A stretch of 64,000 bases of DNA, taken from contig JADJWD010000002.1 in assembly GCA_016716535.1 (NCBI GenBank), positions 744,001-808,000 on the forward strand. Direction: 5' to 3'. This DNA is from Betaproteobacteria bacterium. Its GTDB lineage: Bacteria > Pseudomonadota > Gammaproteobacteria > Burkholderiales > Burkholderiaceae_C. A program made the translations under genes and the position numbers. Shown one piece after another: positions 26,938 through 34,871 of this stretch. Every line of letters starts with the position of its first letter. Position 1 is the stretch's first letter. Below the pieces are notes generated by a model. It did no database searches and had not been told where the DNA came from. It saw only the letters and a list, made by a program, of their open reading frames with translations.

Positions 26938-27696
26938 TCACTTCGGCGCCAGCCGGATTGCCCCGTCCAGGCGGATCGTCTCGCCGTTGAGCATGTCGTT
27001 CTCGACGATGTGCACGGCGAGCTTGCCGTAGTCCTCGGGCGTGCCGAGGCGGCTGGGGAAGGGCACGGCGGCGGCGAGGGACTCCTGCACTTCCTTGGGC
27101 ATGCCGAACATCATCGGCGTGCCGAAGATGCCCGGCGCGATCGTCATCACGCGGATGCCGTTGCGCGCGAGGTCGCGCGCGATCGGCAGCGTCATGCCGA
27201 CGACACCGCCCTTGCTGGCGCTGTAGGCGGCCTGGCCGATCTGGCCGTCGTAGGCGGCGACGCTGGCGGTGTTGATGCACACGCCGCGCTCGCCGGTGGG
27301 CTCGGGCTCGTTCTTGCACATCGCGTCGGCGGCCAGCCGGATCATGTTGAACGTGCCGACGAGGTTGATGCCGACGACGCGCGCGAAGTCGGCGAGCTTG
27401 TGCGGGCCGTCCTTGCCCACCGTCTTCTGGCCGATCGCGATGCCGGCGCAGTTCACCAGGCCCATCAGCTTGCCCAGCGACGTCGCCTTGGCGACGACGG
27501 CCTGGCCGTCGGCTTCCTGCGTGACGTCGCACTTGACGAAGGCGCCGCCGAGCGCCTTGGCGACCGCCTCGCCCTTGTCGGCCTGCAGATCGGCGATCAC
27601 GACCTTGGCGCCCTTGGCGACGAGGGCGCGCGCTGCGCCTTCGCCCAGGCCGGAGGCGCCGCCGGTGACGATGAAGACCTTGCCGGAGATGTCCAT
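26938..27696 (-). CDS. SDR family oxidoreductase, 3-hydroxyacyl-CoA dehydrogenase type 2-like
   Basis: The 252-residue product is a classical short-chain dehydrogenase: NAD-binding TGGASGLG, NCAG, and the catalytic S..YSASK (INTASVAAYDGQIGQAAYSASKGG). Strand 2 ends in aspartate (VVIADLQADK), indicating NAD rather than NADP. Overall it resembles the HSD17B10/3-hydroxyacyl-CoA dehydrogenase type 2 group, including MTIAPGIFGTPMM and the tail NDMLNGETIRLDGAIRL. It probably oxidises 3-hydroxyacyl-CoA in fatty or branched-chain acid degradation. It lies 43 bases downstream of adk on the same strand. Confidence 0.88.
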   Translation of the reverse strand: MDISGKVFIVTGGASGLGEGAARALVAKGAKVVIADLQADKGEAVAKALGGAFVKCDVTQEADGQAVVAKATSLGKLMGLVNCAGIAIGQKTVGKDGPHKLADFARVVGINLVGTFNMIRLAADAMCKNEPEPTGERGVCINTASVAAYDGQIGQAAYSASKGGVVGMTLPIARDLARNGIRVMTIAPGIFGTPMMFGMPKEVQESLAAAVPFPSRLGTPEDYGKLAVHIVENDMLNGETIRLDGAIRLAPK

Positions 27697-27739
27697 GGTG
27701 TTTGCTGCTCTTCCTGTGTTCGGTGGGTCAATCACGCAT

Positions 27740-28396
27740 TCAGCCGCCGAGCGCGGCCAGCACGCGCGGGGTGATCTCGTCGACGCTGCCGAGCCCCGAC
27801 ACCTTCGCGTAGTGCGGTGCGCCGGCCTCGCCACGCGCCGCCCACTGGGCGTAGTACTCGACGAGCGGGCGCGTCTGCTGGTGGTAGATCGCCAGCCGCT
27901 TGCGCACGGTCTGTTCCTTGTCGTCCTCGCGCTGGATCAGCGGCTCGCCGGTCACGTCGTCGCGGCCTGCGGCGCGCGGCGGGTTGTGCGTCACGTGGTA
28001 CGTGCGGCCGCTGGCCAGGTGCACGCGGCGGCCGCTCATGCGCTCGATGATCGCGGCGTCGGGCACGTCGATCTCGAGCACGTGGTCGATGCGCACGCCG
28101 GCGGTCTTCATCGCCTCGGCCTGCGGGATGGTGCGCGGGAAGCCGTCGAAGAGGAAGCCGCTCGCGCAATCGGGCTGCGTCAGCCGCTCCTTGACGAGCG
28201 CGACGATGATGTCGTCGCTGACGAGCGAGCCGCTGTCCATCACCTTCTTCGCGGCCAGGCCGATCGGCGTGCCGGCCTTCACCGCGGCGCGCAGCATGTC
28301 GCCGGTGGAGATCTGCGGGATGCCGAAGCGCTGGCAGATGAAGGCGGCCTGGGTGCCCTTGCCGGCGCCCGGTGCGCCCAGAAGAATCAGTCTCAT
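27740..28396 (-). CDS. adk: Adenylate kinase
   Basis: Adenylate kinase interconverts ATP + AMP and 2 ADP. The 218-residue product has the P-loop GAPGAGKGTQ at residues 7-16, the NMP-binding ISTGDMLRAAV, the DGFPRTIPQAE segment and a long-type LID domain (RRVHLASGRTYHVTHNPP...GEPLIQREDD) without zinc cysteines. Length is typical for the long bacterial form. It follows kdsB on the same strand, separated by 225 bases, and precedes the SDR gene. Confidence 0.97.
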   Translation of the reverse strand: MRLILLGAPGAGKGTQAAFICQRFGIPQISTGDMLRAAVKAGTPIGLAAKKVMDSGSLVSDDIIVALVKERLTQPDCASGFLFDGFPRTIPQAEAMKTAGVRIDHVLEIDVPDAAIIERMSGRRVHLASGRTYHVTHNPPRAAGRDDVTGEPLIQREDDKEQTVRKRLAIYHQQTRPLVEYYAQWAARGEAGAPHYAKVSGLGSVDEITPRVLAALGG

Positions 28397-28517
28397 CGAG
28401 CTTCTCGTCGTGGAGGTGGGCGGCGGGCCGTTCGCCGGGCCGGCGAGTCACCGCGTCGCGCGGTGCCGCTCGCGGATGCGCCGGCGCCGATGCGCCGATC
28501 GCAGCCAATGCGAATCG

Positions 28518-28544
28518 AGAATAGCACGCGCCGCCATGCATCAA
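28518..28544 (-). promoter_or_regulatory. Possible adk promoter
   Basis: On the minus strand TTGATG (28544-28539) and TATTCT (28523-28518) are spaced by 15 bases, shorter than ideal. They lie in the 225-base gap between kdsB and adk, where nothing else was found. Weak evidence. Confidence 0.3.
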
Positions 28545-28621
28545 GCTGACGCACGCGGGCCCGGCGAGGGTGGGTTTCCCTGGGCGTGGAAGCGGCGCCG
28601 CGGGCAGGGCGCCTACGGCTT

Positions 28622-29386
28622 TCAGCGTGCCGCGGCGAAGAGCGCGCGCACGCGTTCGAGGTCCGCGGGCGTGTCGACGCCGGGCCCCGGCGCGGCCTCG
28701 CTGACGTGCACGGCGATGCGGTGGCCGTGCCACAACACGCGCAGTTGCTCGAGCGCTTCGGCGCGCTCGAGCGGCGCGGCTTCCAGCGTCGGAAAGCTGC
28801 GCAGGAAGCCGGCGCGGTAGCCGTAGATGCCGATGTGCCGCAGCGGCGGCGCGGCCGGCGCCGGCATCGCCGCGCCCGCGGTGCTGCCGTCGCGCCACCA
28901 GGGGATCGGCGCGCGCGAGAAGTACAAGGCGCAGCCGCTGCGGTCGAGCACGACCTTCACGACGTTCGGGTTGCGCAAGTCGTCGGCATCGGTGAGCACA
29001 TGCGCGGCGGTGCTCATCACGCAGTCGCGCCGCGCGGCGACGAGCGCGGCTGTCTCGCGCACGAGCGCCGGTTCGATCAGCGGCTCGTCGCCTTGCACGT
29101 TGACGACGATGTCGTCGCCATCCAGGCCGAGCGTTTCGCAGGCCTCGGCCAGGCGGTCGCTGCCGCTGGCGTGATCGGTGCGCGTGAGCACGCAGGCCAC
29201 GCCGTGCGCATGGCAGGCCCGCTCGATGCGCACGTCGTCGGCCGCGACGACGACGGCCGCGGCGCCGCTGGCGGCGGCACGTTCGGCGACGCGCGCGACC
29301 ATCGGCCGCCCGGCGATGTCGGCCAGCGGCTTGTCGGGCAGGCGCGTCGAAGCCATGCGCGCCGGGATCAACACGGTGAACTTCAT
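28622..29386 (-). CDS. kdsB: 3-deoxy-manno-octulosonate cytidylyltransferase
   Basis: KdsB activates Kdo with CTP to CMP-Kdo for lipopolysaccharide core synthesis. The 254-residue product begins MKFTVLIPARMASTRLPDKPLADI, the nucleotidyltransferase motif, and contains VVVAADDVRIE, NVQGDEPLIE, LYFSRAPIPW and GIYGYRAGFLR. Length is canonical. It lies 25 bases downstream of the Trm112-like gene in an lpxK-Trm112-kdsB order that is common in beta- and gammaproteobacteria. Confidence 0.96.
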   Translation of the reverse strand: MKFTVLIPARMASTRLPDKPLADIAGRPMVARVAERAAASGAAAVVVAADDVRIERACHAHGVACVLTRTDHASGSDRLAEACETLGLDGDDIVVNVQGDEPLIEPALVRETAALVAARRDCVMSTAAHVLTDADDLRNPNVVKVVLDRSGCALYFSRAPIPWWRDGSTAGAAMPAPAAPPLRHIGIYGYRAGFLRSFPTLEAAPLERAEALEQLRVLWHGHRIAVHVSEAAPGPGVDTPADLERVRALFAAAR

Positions 29387-29411
29387 CGGCGAGGCAGCAG
29401 TGACGCTGCGG

Positions 29412-29612
29412 CTAGCGGCGCGCCGCTTCTTCGGCCGTCAGCGCGCGCGCTTCGTTCTCGAGCATCACCGGCACGCCGTCGCGCAGCGGGAAGCCGAGCC
29501 GGTCGGCCGGGCAGACGAGTTCGGTCGGGCGCATCAGTTCGTCGTGGCGCATCTGCAGCGGGCCCTTGCACACCGGGCACAGCAGCAAGCCGACAAGATG
29601 GTGGTCGGTCAT
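29412..29612 (-). CDS. Trm112/YcaR family protein
   Basis: The 66-residue protein has the Trm112-like zinc-ribbon-derived fold: LLLCPVCKGPLQ, then a second half with LVCPADRLGFPLRDGVPVML. The first CPVC pair is kept; the second site has a single cysteine. In bacteria these proteins sit between lpxK and kdsB; their role is unclear, perhaps as a small methyltransferase partner. The ATG at 29612 overlaps the lpxK stop by four bases. Confidence 0.9.
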   Translation of the reverse strand: MTDHHLVGLLLCPVCKGPLQMRHDELMRPTELVCPADRLGFPLRDGVPVMLENEARALTAEEAARR

Positions 29613-30748
29613 CGAGAGGTTTCCTCGCGGCGCGGTGAGCGCGCCGGCAGAGCCAGCAGCGCCACCAGCGCATGAACAAGCGCGTCGGGCAGCTCGCAGT
29701 CTAGCGGCACGACCCACACGCGCGCGCCGTGCAGCGCGCTCGCGGGCAGTGCGGCGAGCTTGACGGCGTCCTTCTCGGTCGTGACGACCTCGCGCGTCTC
29801 GCTCGTCCACGGCGCCTGCGCGTAGCGCGCATGGTCGCGCGCGGGCAGCCGTTCGATCTCGAGGCCGGCGGCTTCGAGCATCGCGAAGAATTGTTCCGGC
29901 GCGCCGATGCCGGCCAGCGCGGCGACGCGGCGGCCGCGCAGCGACGAGAGCGGCTGGGCGCCCGTTGTCGTGCTCGCGGTCGAGCCGGTTGCCCAAGCGT
30001 CGAGCGGCACCACGCGCGATGCACTGCGGCGTGCCAGCACACCGGGCAGCGGCGTCGAAGCCCGCTGGCCGCTGTAGACGACAAACATGCTGCCCGCCAC
30101 CGCTGCCGGCAGCGGCTCGCGCAGCGGCCCGGCCGGCAGCAAGAGGCCGTTGCCGGCACCGCGGTCGTCGAAGACGACGACCTCGGCGACACGAGCCAGC
30201 GCGTGGTGCTGCAAGCCGTCGTCGGAGACGATCACGTCGACTTGCGGATGCGCGTCGCAAAGCGCGCGGGCGACGGCGGCGCGCTGGCGGCCGACGAACA
30301 CCGGCACGCCGGTGCGCCGTGCGATCAGCAGCGGCTCGTCGCCGGCCTCGTCGGCCGAAGAGGTCGGCGTGACGGCCGTGATGTCGGCGTCACCCGCGTG
30401 TCGCGCACTTCGCGCGCTGCGGCCATGACCCCGCGAGATGACCGCCGGTCGCCGCCCGGCCGCGCGCAGCGCTTCGACCAGCGCAATGACAATCGGCGTC
30501 TTGCCGGCGCCGCCGACGACGAGGTTGCCGACGACGATCACCGGCACCGGCGTCGGCACCGCCGCTGCCGCGCGGCGGCGGGCCAGCGCCGCCGCGGCGC
30601 GATAGAGCCATGACAGCGACCGCAGCAGCGTCGCGGCGGCAGTGGGCGCGGGACGCCACCACACACCAGCCAGCCAGCGCTCGAGGCGGCCCGGTCCAGG
30701 CGCCGCGCCTGCGGCAGGCGCGGCGGGGCGATCGGTCGGTGCGGCCAC
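29609..30748 (-). CDS. lpxK: Tetraacyldisaccharide 4'-kinase
   Basis: LpxK phosphorylates the 4' position of the lipid A precursor at the inner membrane. The 379-residue product has the membrane-associated N-terminal helix (LLRSLSWLYRAAAALARRR), the P-loop VVGNLVVGGAGKTP, the following VISRGHGR, VIVSDDGLQHHALAR and the late TTEKDAVKL. Slightly longer than the E. coli enzyme, with an alanine/proline-rich N-terminus. It lies 21 bases downstream of exbD and overlaps the Trm112-like gene. Confidence 0.95.
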   Translation of the reverse strand: MAAPTDRPAAPAAGAAPGPGRLERWLAGVWWRPAPTAAATLLRSLSWLYRAAAALARRRAAAAVPTPVPVIVVGNLVVGGAGKTPIVIALVEALRAAGRRPAVISRGHGRSARSARHAGDADITAVTPTSSADEAGDEPLLIARRTGVPVFVGRQRAAVARALCDAHPQVDVIVSDDGLQHHALARVAEVVVFDDRGAGNGLLLPAGPLREPLPAAVAGSMFVVYSGQRASTPLPGVLARRSASRVVPLDAWATGSTASTTTGAQPLSSLRGRRVAALAGIGAPEQFFAMLEAAGLEIERLPARDHARYAQAPWTSETREVVTTEKDAVKLAALPASALHGARVWVVPLDCELPDALVHALVALLALPARSPRREETSR

Positions 30749-30769
30749 GGCCTGCGGCGCCTCAGCGCC

Positions 30770-31195
30770 TCAGCGCGCGCCGCTGCCCGGGTCCTGCGCC
30801 GCGAACGTCAGCCGCGCCAGGCCGGCGCGGCGCGCCGCGTCGAGCACGTTGATGACGCTCTGGTGCGCGGCCATCGCGTCGGCGGAGATGATGACCACCG
30901 TGTCGGGCTTGTTGTCGGCCGCGGCGGCCAGCTCGGCGGTCAGCAGCTCGACGCTGCGGCCGTCGACCGCCTTCTTGTTGACGACGTAGCGGCCGTCGGC
31001 GGCGACACCGACGAGGACCTCGTGCGGGCGCTCGCGCAGCCGCTCGGCGTCGGCCGCCGGCAGGTTGATCTGCAACTCGGTGAAGCGCGAATAGCTCGTC
31101 GACAGCATCAGGAAGATCAGGATCACCAGCAGCACGTCGATGAACGGGATCAGGTTGATCTCCGGCTCCTCCATGCGGCGGCGGCTGAACCTCAT
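30770..31195 (-). CDS. exbD: ExbD/TolR family biopolymer transport protein
   Basis: The 141-residue product has a short cytoplasmic start (MRFSRRRMEEPEINLIPFID), one transmembrane helix with the proton-path aspartate (FIDVLLVILIFLML) and a periplasmic domain. With the adjacent ExbB-like protein it forms a proton-driven motor. The order exbB-exbD-lpxK in Burkholderiales suggests an envelope function, possibly energising TonB-like transport; distinguishing ExbD from TolR is not possible from this alone. Confidence 0.9.
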   Translation of the reverse strand: MRFSRRRMEEPEINLIPFIDVLLVILIFLMLSTSYSRFTELQINLPAADAERLRERPHEVLVGVAADGRYVVNKKAVDGRSVELLTAELAAAADNKPDTVVIISADAMAAHQSVINVLDAARRAGLARLTFAAQDPGSGAR

Positions 31196-31217
31196 CGCGC
31201 TTGCGTCCCCGGTGGTC

Positions 31218-31856
31218 TCAGGCGGTGGCTGCGCTGCGCACGGCAAAGCGCATCAGGTGCGGCACCAGGCGCTCGGCGGCCAGTTCCATCGTCAGCTGGA
31301 AGGCGTCGACCTTGCCGCGGAAGTAGCGGTAGAACATCAGCGCCGGGATCGCGATGACGAGACCGAACGCGGTGTTGTACAGCGCCACCGAGATGCCGTG
31401 CGCGAGCATCTGCGGGTTGTTGCCGGTGCCCGGCGACTGCGAGCCGAAGATCTCGATCATGCCGACGACGGTGCCGAACAGGCCCATCAGCGGCGCCGCC
31501 GCGGCGATGGTGCCCAGCGTGTTCAGGTAGCGCTCGAGCCGGTGCACGGCCTTGCGCCCGGCGTTTTCGAACGCCTGCCTCAGGCCCGTCTCGGCGATGC
31601 GCGGGTCGGCGATGACGCTGCGCAGCCCCGCGGCGAGCACGCTGCCGAGCACCGAGTTCTCGGCGAGCTTGTTGACGACGTCGGCGCCGGGCAGGTTGGC
31701 GCGCGTCACCGAGACGACTTCGTCGAGCAGCTTGGGCGGCGCCACCAGCGCGTCACGCAGGTGGTACAGGCGTTCGATGATCAGCGCCAGCGCGATGACC
31801 GAACACAGCAGCAGGGGCCAGATCGGCCAACCGGCCGCTTGTATGATGGACAGCAA
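31218..31856 (-). CDS. exbB: MotA/TolQ/ExbB family proton channel protein
   Basis: The 212-residue product has an N-terminal helix (WPIWPLLLCSVIALALII), a cytoplasmic loop with RLERYLNTLGTIAAAAPLMGLFGTVVGMI, and the third helix VALYNTAFGLVIAIPALMFY. These are the TolQ/ExbB signatures including the conserved threonine and proline. TTG at 31856 gives the usual start (LLSIIQAAGW); a GTG at 31886 would add ten residues. It lies 22 bases upstream of exbD. Confidence 0.88.
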   Translation of the reverse strand: MLSIIQAAGWPIWPLLLCSVIALALIIERLYHLRDALVAPPKLLDEVVSVTRANLPGADVVNKLAENSVLGSVLAAGLRSVIADPRIAETGLRQAFENAGRKAVHRLERYLNTLGTIAAAAPLMGLFGTVVGMIEIFGSQSPGTGNNPQMLAHGISVALYNTAFGLVIAIPALMFYRYFRGKVDAFQLTMELAAERLVPHLMRFAVRSAATA

Positions 31857-31886
31857 GGCATCTTTGCGCCGGCCGGTTGGTGGCAC

Positions 31887-32241
31887 GCCGCGGGGCGCGA
31901 TTATTGCCCAACGAAGTTGGTGCCCCGGCCCGCATCGGGCGGTGCGCGCAAGGCTCGGCGCAACGAGGTGTGACCAAGTCGCGGCTGCGCTTTGTCCACA
32001 GGTTGCTCAACGCAGCGGCCTGCAACTGTGGACAACACTGTGGGCAACGGGCCGAACCGGGCCCCGCCTGGACCTTCGGGTCAACCCTCGATTCGTTCGA
32101 CGGCATTGAAGAGCGCCGGAAAACCCATGCGTGTCAACCACTTGCACGAGCGCATCAAGCGATTCCCGGTGTCAAGGGCCTCGCGGGCCAGCAACGGCGC
32201 GGCTGTGGAGTTCCCCGGCCGCGCGGGCCTTGGAGCGAGGC
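31887..32241. promoter_or_regulatory. Divergent exbB-xseA intergenic region with DnaA-box-like cluster
   Basis: No gene of normal codon use was seen in these 355 bases. At 31992-32000 lies TTGTCCACA, at 32027-32035 its inverted counterpart TGTGGACAA, and at 32039-32047 a degenerate TGTGGGCAA. The first two extend to an imperfect inverted repeat, TTGTCCACAGGTTG and CAACTGTGGACAA. TTGTCCACA is one base from TTATCCACA and is the form favoured in GC-rich genomes. No AT-rich unwinding region is adjacent. Confidence 0.45.
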
Positions 32242-33570
32242 ATGGCTGAGGCCGTGACCGAGGCCGACGAGCGCGGCCCGCCGCGCGCCGCCTGGGGCGT
32301 CGCGGCGCTGCTGCAGGCCGGGTCCGATGCGCTGTGGGCGCGCTTCGGCCCGGTGACGGTGCGCGGCGAGCTGTCGGGCTTCACGCGCGCGGCCAGCGGC
32401 CACTGCTACTTCTCGCTGAAGGACGACGCCGGCGCGCCGGCACTGCTGCGCTGCGCGATGTTCAGGCGCGCCGCGATGCTCGTCGACTTCCAGCCCACCG
32501 ACGGCCAGCGCGTCGAGTTGCGCGGCCGGCTCGACCTGTACGCGGCGCGCGGCGAGCTGCAGCTCGTCGTCGAGGCGATGGGCCGCGTCGGCCAGGGCAC
32601 GCTGTACGAGGAATTCCTGCGCCTGCGCGCGCGGCTCGAGGCGCTGGGCCTGTTCGACGCGGCGCGCAAGCGGGCGCTGCCGCCGCACCCGGCGCGGCTC
32701 GGTGTCGTCACGTCGCCCGCGTCGGCCGCGCTGCACGACGTGCTGACGGCGCTGGCGCGGCGCGCGCCGCACGTCGAGGTCGTCGTCTATCCGTGCCAGG
32801 TGCAAGGCGTCGAGGCGCCGGCGAGCGTCGTGCGCGCGCTGGCGCTGGCCAACGAGCGGCGCGAGGTCGAGGCGCTCTTGCTCGTGCGCGGCGGCGGCTC
32901 GCTCGAGGACCTGTGGGCCTTCAACGACGAGCGGCTCGTGCGCGCGCTGACGGCGAGCGCGCTGCCGGTCGTCTGCGGCGTCGGCCACGAGACCGACGTG
33001 ACGCTGGCCGACCTCGCCGCCGACTTGCGCGCGCCGACGCCGACGGCGGCCGCCGAACTCGCTGCGCCGCATCGCGAGGAACTGCATGCGGCGCTCGGCA
33101 CGCTTGGCGCGCGCCTTTCGCGCGCGCTTGTGCGCCGGCTGCAGGCCGAGGCGCAAGGTCTCGACCACCGCACGGCGCGCCTGGGCCAGCCGGCGCGGCG
33201 CCTGCGCGCCGAGCACGAGCGCCTGCGAGCGCTGGCGCAGCGCCTGGTGCGCGCGCCGCGGCCGCTGGTGCAGCGCTGGCAGCAAGGCGCGGTGGAGGTC
33301 GCACGGCGGCTTGCCGCGGCGGCCGCTGCGCGCATGCAGCGCTCGCAGATGCGGCACGAGTCGCTGGCCGTGCGCCTGCGCGCGCTCGATCCGCGCGACG
33401 TGCTGCGCCGTGGCTACGCGTGGGTCGAGGACGAACGCGGCCGCGCCGTCACGCACGCCGCGCGGCTGGCCGTCGGCCAGCGTGTGCGCGCCGTGTGGGC
33501 CGACGGCAGCGCGGCGGCCGAGGTGCGGTCGATCGATCGCAGCGTCGATCGCGCGGACCGCGCCGAGTGA
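32242..33570 (+). CDS. xseA: Exodeoxyribonuclease VII large subunit
   Basis: XseA degrades single-stranded DNA together with XseB. The 442-residue product has the N-terminal OB fold (VRGELSGFTRAASGHCYFSLKDD, LVDFQPTDGQRVELRGRLDLY), the central nuclease domain (RLGVVTSPASAALHDVLTAL, LLLVRGGGSLEDLWAFNDE, CGVGHETDVTLADLAADLRAPTPTAAAE) and a helical C-terminal region that binds XseB. The ATG at 32242 precedes homology directly. It runs toward sodB, an xseA-sodB order common in Burkholderiales. xseB is not in this window. Confidence 0.95.
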   Translation: MAEAVTEADERGPPRAAWGVAALLQAGSDALWARFGPVTVRGELSGFTRAASGHCYFSLKDDAGAPALLRCAMFRRAAMLVDFQPTDGQRVELRGRLDLYAARGELQLVVEAMGRVGQGTLYEEFLRLRARLEALGLFDAARKRALPPHPARLGVVTSPASAALHDVLTALARRAPHVEVVVYPCQVQGVEAPASVVRALALANERREVEALLLVRGGGSLEDLWAFNDERLVRALTASALPVVCGVGHETDVTLADLAADLRAPTPTAAAELAAPHREELHAALGTLGARLSRALVRRLQAEAQGLDHRTARLGQPARRLRAEHERLRALAQRLVRAPRPLVQRWQQGAVEVARRLAAAAAARMQRSQMRHESLAVRLRALDPRDVLRRGYAWVEDERGRAVTHAARLAVGQRVRAVWADGSAAAEVRSIDRSVDRADRAE

Positions 33571-33625
33571 ACCCCGAGTGAGATCGAGTGAAGCCCCACG
33601 CGCCGAACGGCAGCACGTGCCTGCC

Positions 33626-33631
33626 TAGAAT
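33626..33631 (+). promoter_or_regulatory. Possible -10 element for sodB
   Basis: TAGAAT at 33626-33631 matches the -10 consensus at five of six bases and would start transcription about 33638, some 31 bases before the sodB ATG. No good -35 hexamer is seen at the right spacing. Confidence 0.35.
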
Positions 33632-33668
33632 CGCGCCCGCCCTGCAACGACCCCAAGGAGAAAAGACG

Positions 33669-34250
33669 ATGGAACACACCCTGCCGCCGCTGCCGTACAC
33701 GCTCGACGCGCTGGCCCCGCACTACAGCAAGGAGACGCTGGAGTTCCACCACGGCAAGCACCACAACGCCTACGTGGTGAACCTGAACAACCTGCAAAAG
33801 GGCACCGAGTTCGAGAGCATGACGCTCGAGGAGATCATCAAGAAGTCCTCCGGCGGCATCTACAACAACGCCGCGCAGATCTGGAATCACACGTTCTTCT
33901 GGAACTGCATGAAGCCGGCCGGCGGCGGCGAGCCCGGCGGCGCGCTGGCCGCGGCTATCACGAAGAAGTGGGGCAGCCACGCGGCGTTCCGCGAGGCGTT
34001 CGTCAAGAGCGCGGTCGGCAACTTCGGCTCGGGCTGGACGTGGCTCGTGAAGAAGGCCGACGGCGGCGTCGACATCGTCAACATGGGTGCGGCCGGCACG
34101 CCGCTGACCACCGCCGACAAGCCGGTGCTGACGGTCGACGTGTGGGAGCACGCCTACTACATCGACTACCGCAACCTGCGCCAGAAGTTCGTCGAGACGT
34201 TCCTCGACAAGCTCGTCAACTGGTCGTTCGCGGAGAAGAACTTCGGCTGA
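33669..34250 (+). CDS. sodB: Superoxide dismutase, iron type
   Basis: The 193-residue product is a Fe/Mn superoxide dismutase. Metal ligands are recognisable: H27 (LEFHHGKHH), the histidine in AQIWNHTFFW, and the aspartate and histidine in DVWEHAYYIDY. AAQ before IWNHTFFW and the W-N-C sequence are features of the Fe form. AAGGAG at 33655-33660 is a good ribosome site for the ATG at 33669. It destroys superoxide in the cytoplasm. Confidence 0.96.
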   Translation: MEHTLPPLPYTLDALAPHYSKETLEFHHGKHHNAYVVNLNNLQKGTEFESMTLEEIIKKSSGGIYNNAAQIWNHTFFWNCMKPAGGGEPGGALAAAITKKWGSHAAFREAFVKSAVGNFGSGWTWLVKKADGGVDIVNMGAAGTPLTTADKPVLTVDVWEHAYYIDYRNLRQKFVETFLDKLVNWSFAEKNFG

Positions 34251-34299
34251 AGACCGAGCGTGCTGAAGGTGGCTGCGGCGCGGCGCGCCGTCGGTGCCT

Positions 34300-34800
34300 T
34301 CAGCGCGGCGCGCCGCCGGCCGCCCCTGCGACGAACGGCGGCCCGCTCAGCTTGAAGCCGGCCTTGATGCCGCGCTTGTCGAACCAGCCGCGCGGCATCT
34401 CCAGCGCAAAACGCACCGGCGCCTTCGAGCAGTGCGAGCGTTCGTCGTGCGGCTGCATGTCGGCGAGGTTGACGATCGTGCCGTCGTCGGCGATGAAGGC
34501 GATCGTCAGCGGCACAAGCGTGTTCTTCATCCAGAAGCAGCGCGCGCTCTTCTCGTCGTTGACGAACAGCATGCCCTCGTTGCCGCTCATCGTCTGGCGG
34601 AACATCATGCCCGTCATCTGCTGCTCGGCGGTGACGGCCAGTTCGGCCTTGATCACGTGCATGCCGGCGCGCAGGTCGACGGTGGCCAGCCGCGGCTGCG
34701 GGCCGGTCTGCGCCGATGCCGCGCCCGCGGCGACAAGCGCAAGCCATGCGAGAGAAGAAGCAGCGACAGCGTGGGCCGGGGCCCGCTTGATGCAAGTCAT
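34300..34800 (-). CDS. DUF192 family exported protein
   Basis: The 166-residue product has an N-terminal signal (AVAASSLAWLALVAAGAASA) and the DUF192 domain: VIKAELAVTAEQQMTGMMFRQTMSGNEGMLFV, FWMKNTLVPLTIAFI, FALEMPRGWFDKRGIKAG. The family is widespread and of unknown function, presumably periplasmic here. It converges on sodB and is divergent from ccoI, 71 bases apart. Confidence 0.88.
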   Translation of the reverse strand: MTCIKRAPAHAVAASSLAWLALVAAGAASAQTGPQPRLATVDLRAGMHVIKAELAVTAEQQMTGMMFRQTMSGNEGMLFVNDEKSARCFWMKNTLVPLTIAFIADDGTIVNLADMQPHDERSHCSKAPVRFALEMPRGWFDKRGIKAGFKLSGPPFVAGAAGGAPR

Positions 34801-34871
34801 GAGCGATGGTCTCGAGCGAATCTAGATTATCGGGTCGGCAGTCGCCAGGAACGCGCACGGTCGTCGACCCG

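Noticed and set aside
31992..32047. DnaA-box cluster considered as oriC
   Set aside because: No dnaA, dnaN, gidA or parAB nearby, only three boxes, and no AT-rich unwinding element.
34262..34304. GCTGAAGG/CCTTCAGC inverted repeat between sodB and the DUF192 gene as a terminator
   Set aside because: The arms are 27 bases apart around GC-rich sequence with no T-tract; too weak to annotate.
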